DNA of 5,566 bases, from NCBI GenBank assembly GCA_902475025.1, contig CABRXX010000103.1:1-5566 (forward strand), in the 5' to 3' direction. Numbering within the stretch: position 1 is the stretch's first letter; the number at the start of each line of letters is the position of its first letter. The position numbers and the translations under genes were made by a program. A model generated the notes under the pieces. It was given only the letters and a program-made list of their open reading frames with translations. It was not told the DNA's origin and did no database searches. Of the stretch, positions 1 to 4,332 are shown piece after piece. The stretch is from Merdiplasma sp905207905 (GTDB lineage: Bacteria; Bacillota; Clostridia; Lachnospirales; Lachnospiraceae).

Positions 1-91
1 GGGACGTGGTAACTACTCCATGTTCTTTGAGAAATACGAGCAGGTACCCAAGTCCGTTCAGGAGAAAGTGCTTAGCGCAAAAGGTAAATAA
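1..91 (+). CDS. fusA: Elongation factor G, C-terminal end (partial)
   Basis: Only the last 29 codons and the TAA stop (89-91) are present; the reading frame begins at base 2 and the gene extends upstream of the window. The translated tail contains GRGNYSMFFEKYEQVP, followed by a short lysine-rich end. This is the characteristic last beta-strand and helix of domain V of EF-G, the GTPase that drives tRNA-mRNA translocation on the ribosome. Its position directly before tuf is the classic order of the bacterial str operon (rpsL-rpsG-fusA-tuf), which supports the call. Too little is present to judge anything else about the protein. Confidence 0.93.
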   Translation, partial: GRGNYSMFFEKYEQVPKSVQEKVLSAKGK

Positions 92-104
92 TTAATTATA
101 AAAG

Positions 105-145
105 ACTGCAATTCAGTTTTTTGTCAGGGAAGACTGAATTGCAGT
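105..145 (+). repeat. 12-bp perfect inverted repeat after fusA
   Basis: ACTGCAATTCAG (105-116) is the exact reverse complement of CTGAATTGCAGT (134-145), with a 17-base loop. A133 can also pair with T117. On the + strand the second arm is followed by AAAAATAAAA, not a T-run, so it is not a standard intrinsic terminator for fusA. A T6 run (117-122) lies directly after the first arm. The first arm can therefore instead fold on itself (ACTG/CAGT plus A-T pairs, about 100-122) as a weak terminator-like hairpin. The two folds exclude each other. The role is unknown; it may be an mRNA-stabilising or processing structure between fusA and tuf. Confidence 0.6.
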
Positions 146-155
146 AAAAATAAAA

Positions 156-200
156 TTGCTGCTATATAGGACTTTGTCTTTGCGGCAAAGGCAGCAGCAA
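156..200 (+). repeat. Nested inverted repeat in the fusA-tuf spacer
   Basis: TTGCTGCT (156-163) pairs perfectly with AGCAGCAA (193-200). Inside it CTTTG (178-182) pairs with CAAAG (186-190) around a CGG loop. The result would be a two-part stem with a 14-base bulge on the 5' side. It lies upstream of the predicted tuf promoter, so it would be present only in the fusA-tuf read-through transcript. No known riboswitch family was recognised. Confidence 0.45.
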
Positions 201-217
201 AAGAAAGCTTAAAATTC

Positions 218-241
218 GCAACTTATCAAAAATAAGCTTGC
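218..241 (+). repeat. Bulged hairpin overlapping the tuf -35 region
   Basis: GCAA-CTTAT (218-226) pairs with ATAAG-C-TTGC (232-241), giving nine base pairs with a single bulged C237 and a CAAAA loop. An overlapping alternative is AAGCTTA (205-211) with TAAGCTT (233-239). The 3' arm runs into the TTGCAA box proposed as the tuf -35 element, so the symmetry may be a DNA-level site, an RNA structure in the long transcript, or coincidence in A/T-rich DNA. Confidence 0.4.
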
Positions 242-266
242 AAAAGTAACTGATTTGAAATATAAT
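238..266 (+). promoter_or_regulatory. Predicted sigma-A promoter for tuf
   Basis: TTGCAA (238-243, four of six matches to TTGACA) and a perfect TATAAT (261-266) are separated by the optimal 17 bp. Transcription would start near 273, giving a leader of about 67 nt before the tuf ATG. This would give tuf an independent promoter in addition to read-through from the str operon, which fits the very high demand for EF-Tu. The -10 box sits within a second inverted repeat, ACTGATT (249-255)/AATCAGT (264-270). Confidence 0.7.
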
Positions 267-339
267 CAGTACTAGCCTATGTTTTTTTTGAAAACAAAGA
301 AAAGCCCACGGGGCGCAATATTTAAGGAGGACATTCAAA

Positions 340-1527
340 ATGGCAAAAGCTAAATTTGACAGAACCAAACCACATTGTAACATTGGTACCATTGGTCACG
401 TTGACCATGGTAAAACTACTCTGACTGCAGCTATCACCAAAGTTCTTTCTGAGAGAGTTGCTGGTAACACAGCTACTGATTTCGAGAACATTGATAAAGC
501 TCCGGAAGAGAGAGAGCGTGGTATCACTATTTCTACTTCTCACGTTGAGTATGAGACTGAACGCAGACATTACGCTCACGTTGACTGCCCCGGCCATGCT
601 GACTACGTTAAGAACATGATCACCGGTGCTGCTCAGATGGATGGCGCTATCCTGGTAGTTGCTGCTACTGATGGTGTTATGGCTCAGACGAAAGAGCATA
701 TCCTTCTGTCCCGTCAGGTAGGTGTTCCTTACATCGTTGTATTCATGAACAAATGCGATATGGTTGACGATGAGGAGCTGTTAGAGCTGGTTGAGATGGA
801 GATCACTGAGCAGCTGGAAGAGTACGGCTTCAATGACTGCCCCATCATCAAAGGTTCTGCACTGAAGGCTCTGGAAGATCCCAACGGCGAGTGGGGCGAC
901 AAGATCATGGAGCTGATGAGCACTGTTGACGAGTACATTCCGGATCCGCAGCGTGCAACTGATCAGCCGTTCCTGATGCCTGTAGAGGACGTATTCACCA
1001 TCACTGGTCGTGGTACTGTTGCTACCGGTCGTGTTGAGCGTGGTACTCTGCATGTAAATGAGGAAGTTGAGATCGTTGGTATCAAAGAGGATATCAAGAA
1101 GACTACCGTTACTGGTATCGAGATGTTCCGTAAGCTTCTGGACGAGGCTCAGGCTGGTGATAACATCGGTGCTCTGCTTCGTGGTATCAAGAGAGAAGAG
1201 ATCCAGCGTGGACAGGTTCTCTGCAAACCCGGCAGCATCAAGTGCCACACCAAATTTACCGCTCAGGTATACGTTCTGACTAAGGACGAGGGTGGCCGTC
1301 ATACTCCGTTCTTCAACAACTATCGTCCTCAGTTCTACTTCAGAACTACTGACGTTACTGGTCTGATCCAGTTGCCCGAAGGCACCGAGATGTGCATGCC
1401 TGGTGATAACGTAGAGATGACCATCGAGCTGATCCACCCCATCGCTATGGAGCAGGGTCTTACCTTCGCTATTCGTGAAGGCGGACGTACTGTAGGATCA
1501 GGCCGTGTTGCTACCATCATCGAGTAA
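340..1527 (+). CDS. tuf: Elongation factor Tu
   Basis: EF-Tu is the cytoplasmic GTPase that carries aminoacyl-tRNA to the ribosomal A site. The 395-residue product is full length for the family. The GTP-binding motifs are intact: G1 loop GHVDHGKT (19-26), G2 with T63 in GITI (61-64), G3 DCPG (82-85), G4 NKCD (137-140) and G5 SAL (173-175). The two beta-barrel domains follow, with the typical YRPQFYFRTTDVTG segment and a C-terminal GSGRVATIIE. The ATG is preceded by AAGGAGG (324-330) at a 9-nt distance, which fixes the start. A GC-rich mini-hairpin, GCCC-ACG-GGGC (304-314), lies just upstream of the ribosome binding site. Codon use looks strongly biased, as expected for a highly expressed gene and unlike the downstream operon. 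The upstream fusA end confirms the str-type locus. Confidence 0.99.
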   Translation: MAKAKFDRTKPHCNIGTIGHVDHGKTTLTAAITKVLSERVAGNTATDFENIDKAPEERERGITISTSHVEYETERRHYAHVDCPGHADYVKNMITGAAQMDGAILVVAATDGVMAQTKEHILLSRQVGVPYIVVFMNKCDMVDDEELLELVEMEITEQLEEYGFNDCPIIKGSALKALEDPNGEWGDKIMELMSTVDEYIPDPQRATDQPFLMPVEDVFTITGRGTVATGRVERGTLHVNEEVEIVGIKEDIKKTTVTGIEMFRKLLDEAQAGDNIGALLRGIKREEIQRGQVLCKPGSIKCHTKFTAQVYVLTKDEGGRHTPFFNNYRPQFYFRTTDVTGLIQLPEGTEMCMPGDNVEMTIELIHPIAMEQGLTFAIREGGRTVGSGRVATIIE

Positions 1528-1546
1528 TTTGCATGATTAGCAGGGA

Positions 1547-1669
1547 GCAGTACAAGACCGAGGAAAGGATCTGGTAGGAGTTTACTCACAGAAGGATATT
1601 TGACGAAGGTCTGTTAGGACGAATGTCTGTGACCGAGATGGAGCGCAGCGAAGTCGAGGTATGTACTGC
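1547..1669 (+). repeat. tuf 3' region enclosed by an 8-bp inverted repeat
   Basis: GCAGTACA (1547-1554) and TGTACTGC (1662-1669) are perfect inverted copies that enclose 107 bases. Inside are a second inverted pair, TCACAGA (1586-1592)/TCTGTGA (1626-1632), and a near-direct repeat with a 16-bp period, GACGAAGGTCTGT (1602-1614) and GACGAATGTCTGT (1618-1630), matching at 12 of 13 positions. GACCGAG occurs twice (1556-1562, 1631-1637). The stretch is purine-rich, has no supported ORF on the + strand, and would be transcribed as the tuf 3' untranslated region. It may be a structured RNA or a copy of a dispersed intergenic repeat; neither can be decided from one copy. Confidence 0.5.
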
Positions 1670-1690
1670 GAATAGAATAAATTATATAAT
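1662..1690 (+). promoter_or_regulatory. Possible promoter before the three-hairpin element
   Basis: A perfect TATAAT (1685-1690) lies 17 bp downstream of TGTACT (1662-1667), which matches TTGACA at only three of six positions. Predicted initiation near 1697 would fall at the first bases of the GGTATC hairpin stem. The weak -35 and the A/T-rich context make this tentative. Confidence 0.3.
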
Positions 1691-1695
1691 AGAAA

Positions 1696-1762
1696 GGTAT
1701 CGTAAGATACCGTGAGTCCAAGCGTAAGATTGCCCCGGAGCCGTAAGGCTTCCGGGGTTTTT
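1696..1762 (+). ncRNA. Candidate structured RNA with three GTAA-capped hairpins
   Basis: Three successive hairpins share the cap C-GTAA-G, a GNRA-type tetraloop. They are GGTATC/GATACC around 1702-1705 (six perfect pairs), CAAGC/GATTG around 1724-1727 (four pairs and one mismatch), and CCCCGGAGCC/GGC-T-TCCGGGG around 1743-1746 with a bulged T. The third is followed by T5 and acts as a terminator. The hexamer CGTAAG therefore occurs at 1701, 1723 and 1742. The stretch may be the processed 3' end of the tuf mRNA or a separate RNA of about 66 nt made from the TATAAT box at 1685. No known RNA family was recognised. The hairpins are visible in the sequence; the RNA-gene status is inference. Confidence 0.35.
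1733..1762 (+). terminator. Intrinsic terminator of tuf
   Basis: CCCCGGAGCC (1733-1742) pairs with GGCTTCCGGGG (1747-1757) with one bulged T and a GTAA loop, followed by T5 (1758-1762). The G/C-rich stem and U-tract make a strong Rho-independent terminator ending transcription of fusA-tuf. Confidence 0.92.
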
Positions 1763-1795
1763 CTGTTATTGGAGAACAAACGGGATTTATTTTGA

Positions 1796-1825
1796 ATAGG
1801 GGCGGAATAGCCCCTATCTTTTTTT
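1796..1825 (+). terminator. Second intrinsic terminator before the sigma operon
   Basis: ATAGGGGC (1796-1803) and GCCCCTAT (1810-1817) form an eight-pair perfect stem around a six-base GGAATA loop, followed after one C by T7 (1819-1825). It lies only 33 bp after the first terminator. The tandem pair would insulate the sigma factor operon from the very strong tuf transcription. On the - strand the stem is followed by TCAAAATAAA, so it is not a good terminator in that direction. Confidence 0.9.
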
Positions 1826-1838
1826 GTTTTTGGCACGT

Positions 1839-1859
1839 TATAATAGATAGAAGCGCTTC
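1839..1859 (+). promoter_or_regulatory. Probable sigma-operon -10 box with adjacent palindrome
   Basis: TATAAT (1839-1844) is a perfect -10 element. The matching -35 window (about 1815-1822) falls in the T-tract of the preceding terminator and has no good match, which suggests a weak or activated promoter. Predicted initiation near 1851 lies inside GAAGCGCTTC (1850-1859), a perfect 10-bp palindrome well placed to be a repressor operator. Its AAGCGCTT core resembles the centre of CcpA (cre) sites, but the flanks do not fit. The leader would be about 36 nt. Confidence 0.5.
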
Positions 1860-1872
1860 AAAACCGGGAGAA

Positions 1873-1878
1873 AGGAGG
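1873..1878 (+). promoter_or_regulatory. Shine-Dalgarno site selecting a TTG start
   Basis: AGGAGG sits 8 nt before the TTG at 1887. The next in-frame ATG (1929) would cut into the first conserved helix of the sigma factor, so this site decides in favour of the TTG start. Confidence 0.85.
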
Positions 1879-1886
1879 CGGGGAAA

Positions 1887-2483
1887 TTGGAGAAGAGGGA
1901 ATCATCCGATTTTTGGCTTATAGAGAAGATGCGCATGGGAGATGAGCAGGCCCTTGAGGATTTTGTGAAAAAATATTATTCCCAGATTCTTACATACTGC
2001 CGGCTTCATACCCAGGATATCAGTTATGGGGAAGATTTGACCCAGGAAACTTTTATTCGTTTTTTTCATGCCCTGCCTTCCTATCATCATCGGGGAAAGG
2101 CAAGAAACTTTCTTTACACAATTGCCGGAAATCTTTGCAGGGATTATCACAGGAAGAGAAAAGAGCTTTTACTGGAGAGTTTGACGGAGCAGGTGGATAG
2201 CTATGGAATAGGTCGGACCGGGAAGGTGGATTCTTTGTATTTCTTACAGCAGTCCTTGGGAGAGGCAGGAAAGGAACAGGAGGATTGGGATACTAGGATC
2301 ACGGTAAAGATGGCTCTTGCTCAACTGCCGGAAGAGATTCGGGAGACTGCTATTCTCTTTTTTGTACAGGAACAGAAGCAAAAGGATATTGCCAGAATCC
2401 TGGGTATCAAACTGTCTCTGGTAAAATACAGAATACGGCGGGCTAGGGAGCTTTTGTCTGTTTATCTTCAAGAGGAGCCTTGA
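1887..2483 (+). CDS. ECF-type RNA polymerase sigma factor
   Basis: This 198-residue protein is a sigma-70 family member of the extracytoplasmic-function type, with only regions 2 and 4. Region 2 covers about residues 12-91: the core-binding segment DLTQETFIRFF (50-60) is followed by the -10 recognition helix around NFLYTIAGNLCRDYHRKR (74-91). Region 4 covers about 141-190 and starts with ALAQLPEEIRE. Its helix-turn-helix runs through KQKDIARILGIKLSLVKYRIRRARELL (164-190), where K178-R185 would be in or near the -35 reading helix. The linker (92-138) is long and charged. The protein redirects RNA polymerase to a small gene set, very likely including this operon. It starts at TTG with a strong ribosome binding site. 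The cognate signal is unknown and no zinc-binding anti-sigma motif is seen downstream. Confidence 0.93.
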   Translation: MEKRESSDFWLIEKMRMGDEQALEDFVKKYYSQILTYCRLHTQDISYGEDLTQETFIRFFHALPSYHHRGKARNFLYTIAGNLCRDYHRKRKELLLESLTEQVDSYGIGRTGKVDSLYFLQQSLGEAGKEQEDWDTRITVKMALAQLPEEIRETAILFFVQEQKQKDIARILGIKLSLVKYRIRRARELLSVYLQEEP

Positions 2484-2675
2484 AAGGAAGCACTGAGAAC
2501 CTGGCAGGCAGAACCGGAGAATTTGTAGAAAAAACAGATGATGAAGCAGAACCGGAGCGTTTGCGGAAAAAACAGATGATAGAGCAGAATTGTGGAGGAA
2601 GAAGATTCAGAACGCTATTTAAAACTGAAAAAAGTTTTGGCTCGCTGGTCTAAAGCCGGGAAGGAGGAAGTATGA
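2480..2675 (+). pseudogene. Possible disrupted small gene between sigma factor and membrane protein
   Basis: No single frame spans this gap, but two frames look partly coding. One opens at TTG 2480, overlapping the sigma stop as TTGA, and runs 57 codons to TAA 2651-2653; its middle reads AEPERLRKKQMIEQN. The other ends at 2675 as VEEEDSERYLKLKKVLARW plus eight residues (GTG 2592), overlapping the next ATG by ATGA, the usual layout of a coupled small gene. A 38-bp tandem duplication shifts the frame by two. One further base near 2590 would bring the total to 39 and restore it, so removing one repeat copy and one base joins the parts into one charged, helix-prone peptide in the sigma-factor frame. 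No convincing start for that ancestral frame is seen. The function is unknown; it may once have been a small regulator. The alternative is non-coding spacer with a genuine 27-residue peptide. Confidence 0.35.
2508..2583 (+). repeat. Tandem duplication, two 38-bp units
   Basis: Units 2508-2545 and 2546-2583 both begin GCAGAACCGGAG and contain TTTG, an A6 run and CAGATGAT; they agree at 32 of 38 positions. A decayed third start, GCAGAA, follows at 2584, with GGAG at 2594. The period is not a multiple of three, so the copies are read in different frames and the duplication would break any ORF through it. The first copy creates an in-frame TAG (2526-2528) and the second a TGA-TAG pair (2577-2582) in the sigma-factor frame. 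Confidence 0.85.
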
Positions 2676-3454
2676 AACTGTTGGATAAAGAGATTAAAAG
2701 AAGGCTTTCAGAGAGGGGGGGAAGCAATCGGACGCCGGAGGAGGAGCAAAGATATCAGGAGGGGTTGGCGAGGACGCTCAAAGCCTCCGCAAGAGCACTG
2801 TATGAGGCAGAACAGGGAAGCGTTTTGTCCAGAGCAGAATTTTTGTATCAGCAGAGCCGGTATATCCAGAAGAGGTGGTGGCTGCTTCAGGGAGCAGCGC
2901 TCCTTATGCTGTGGTGGTTACTTCAGAGTACTGGAAGTCCCAGGTATATTTCACGGTATTTAGGAGTGCTGGCATCGGTGTTTGGAATTTTGATTTTGCC
3001 GGAGCTTTGGAAAAATAGGAGCGCTCAGTCTGTGGAAGTGGAATGTGCAGCCTATTATTCACTGCAGCAGATCTATGGAGCAAAGATATTTGTATTTGCA
3101 CTGGTAGATGCGCTGCTGCTGGCCGTATTTTTTGCGGCTAGCGCTTTTGAAGGGAATTATCCGCTGGAGGAGCTGATTATACAGTTTTTCATGCCTTATT
3201 TTGTAACCTGCGGCCTATGTTTTCAAAGTCTGTATGGGAAACGGTTTTCAGGAATAGGGCAGGCGGTTGCCCTGTGCGGCGGTTGGTGTGTACTTTGGAC
3301 GGAGATTGTATTGAATGAGGCAGTCTATCAGGCGATTGCGCAGCCTCTTTGGTGGCTGATGCTGGGGATTTCTGCAGGATACCTGTTTTATGTGATCCAG
3401 CGAGGACAGAGACATTACAAGGAAATTTTGGAGGGAAGTCTGCTATGGAATTGA
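2672..3454 (+). CDS. Six-helix membrane protein of unknown function
   Basis: The 260-residue product was not assigned to a named family. Residues 1-66 are hydrophilic and helix-prone, rich in E, K and R, without a signal peptide, and should be cytoplasmic. The segment SRAEFLYQQSRYIQKRWWLLQ (53-73) leads into the membrane. Hydrophobic segments lie near 68-86, 94-111, 137-158, 167-188, 195-214 and 224-242, so both ends would be inside the cell. AAGGAGG (2661-2667) lies 4 nt before the ATG; the ATG overlaps the preceding open frame by ATGA, and the ABC ATPase start overlaps this gene's end by 10 nt. Its place between an ECF sigma factor and an exporter suggests either a membrane-bound regulator of the sigma factor, through its cytoplasmic N-terminus, or an extra transporter subunit. 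Both are inferences. A G7 run (2715-2721) occurs in codons 15-17. Confidence 0.85.
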   Translation: MKLLDKEIKRRLSERGGSNRTPEEEQRYQEGLARTLKASARALYEAEQGSVLSRAEFLYQQSRYIQKRWWLLQGAALLMLWWLLQSTGSPRYISRYLGVLASVFGILILPELWKNRSAQSVEVECAAYYSLQQIYGAKIFVFALVDALLLAVFFAASAFEGNYPLEELIIQFFMPYFVTCGLCFQSLYGKRFSGIGQAVALCGGWCVLWTEIVLNEAVYQAIAQPLWWLMLGISAGYLFYVIQRGQRHYKEILEGSLLWN

Positions 3455-4332
3455 GAATTACTGATTTAAAAAAGGAATTTCACCAGGTCATGGCAGTGAA
3501 TGGCATTTCCTATACCATGACTCCCGGGGTGTACGGACTGCTGGGGGTTAACGGAGCTGGAAAGACCACGCTTATGCGGATGCTGTGTACGCTGCTTTCT
3601 CCTACGGAGGGAAGAATCACCTGGGATGGGGAGGATATTTTTCAGATGGGGGAGAGATACCGGAAACTTTTGGGCTATCTGCCTCAGGAGTTTGGCTTTT
3701 ATCCGGATTTTACGGTGCAGCAGTATTTGGAATATATTGCATCTATCAAGGGTTTGCGTCCGGTCACAGCCCGTCAGCGAATCCGGGAACTGCTGAAACA
3801 AGTGGGAATGGAGCAGATGAAAAGCAGAAAGATGAAAAAACTTTCCGGAGGGATGAAGCGTCGGGTTGGAATTGCCCAAGCTCTTTTAAACGATCCTGCC
3901 ATTTTGATCCTGGATGAGCCGACTGCTGGTTTGGATCCGGGGGAGAGAATCCGGTTTCGGAATTTGATTAGTGAGATGGCCAGAGATCGGCTGGTACTTT
4001 TGTCCACCCACATTGTGTCGGATGTGGAGTATATTGCCAAGGAGATTCTCTTGATGAGGAATGGACGCCTGGAGTCTTCCGGAACCGGAGAGGAATTGCT
4101 TTCTGGGATGGAAAACCGGGTGTGGAGTCTTCTGATTTCTCAAGGCCAGGCGGAATGGTATTTAAGAGAGTACCAGGTGGCTAATCTGAAAACAGTATCC
4201 GGTGGTGTGGAACTTCGTGTACTGGCCAAAAACTGTCCGGCTCCGGGGGCAGTTTTGGAACAGCCTACCCTGGAGGATTTGTTTTTGGATTGTTTTGGAG
4301 AGAGGATCGGTGACGGCCATGACGGCATTTGA
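3445..4332 (+). CDS. ABC transporter ATP-binding protein
   Basis: This 295-residue cytoplasmic ATPase powers an ABC-2-type exporter. All nucleotide-binding motifs are intact: Walker A GVNGAGKT (34-41), Q-loop Q81 in YLPQEFGFYP, signature LSGGM (133-137), Walker B ILILDEP (153-159) with catalytic E158, D-loop AGLDP (161-165) and H-loop H189. A C-terminal extension (about 215-295) resembles that of drug and peptide exporters of the CcmA/BcrA type. ATG 3445 is chosen because it gives the standard start MELRITDLKKEF and has GGAGG (3430-3434) 10 nt upstream. The in-frame ATG at 3349 would add 32 residues read out of frame from the preceding gene and unlike any ABC protein. It overlaps the upstream gene by 10 nt and the permease by 14 nt, indicating coupled translation. 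The substrate is unknown. Confidence 0.95.
   Translation: MELRITDLKKEFHQVMAVNGISYTMTPGVYGLLGVNGAGKTTLMRMLCTLLSPTEGRITWDGEDIFQMGERYRKLLGYLPQEFGFYPDFTVQQYLEYIASIKGLRPVTARQRIRELLKQVGMEQMKSRKMKKLSGGMKRRVGIAQALLNDPAILILDEPTAGLDPGERIRFRNLISEMARDRLVLLSTHIVSDVEYIAKEILLMRNGRLESSGTGEELLSGMENRVWSLLISQGQAEWYLREYQVANLKTVSGGVELRVLAKNCPAPGAVLEQPTLEDLFLDCFGERIGDGHDGI

Noticed and set aside
105..145. Intrinsic terminator of fusA.
   Set aside because: The 12-bp stem is followed on the + strand by A-rich sequence with no T-run, so it does not meet the criteria for a Rho-independent terminator.
781..1437. Long open frame of 218 codons on the - strand inside tuf.
   Set aside because: It lies wholly within the highly conserved, codon-biased tuf gene, has no ribosome binding logic of its own, and its product shows no recognisable domain. 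It is a shadow frame.
1547..1762. tRNA, rRNA or known riboswitch after tuf.
   Set aside because: No cloverleaf, T-loop or conserved rRNA or riboswitch core was recognised, so only a structured element of unknown type is claimed.
1830..1846. Sigma-54 promoter: TTGGCACG (1830-1837) matches the -24 consensus perfectly.
   Set aside because: The -12 position reads AATAG and lacks the essential GC, and no enhancer-binding regulator is seen nearby. The downstream gene has a plain TATAAT box instead.
1848..1861. CcpA (cre) site around AAGCGCTT.
   Set aside because: The core fits, but the outer conserved positions (TG on the left, WWCA-type end on the right) do not. It is kept only as an unspecified palindrome.
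2508..2597. CRISPR array or coding repeat.
   Set aside because: The two units are directly adjacent with no unique spacers, so it is not CRISPR. The 38-bp period is not a multiple of three, so it is not a protein repeat.
3349..3444. Upstream ATG extending the ABC ATPase by 32 residues.
   Set aside because: The added peptide is the preceding membrane gene read in another frame and does not resemble ABC proteins. ATG 3445 has a proper ribosome binding site and the standard N-terminus.
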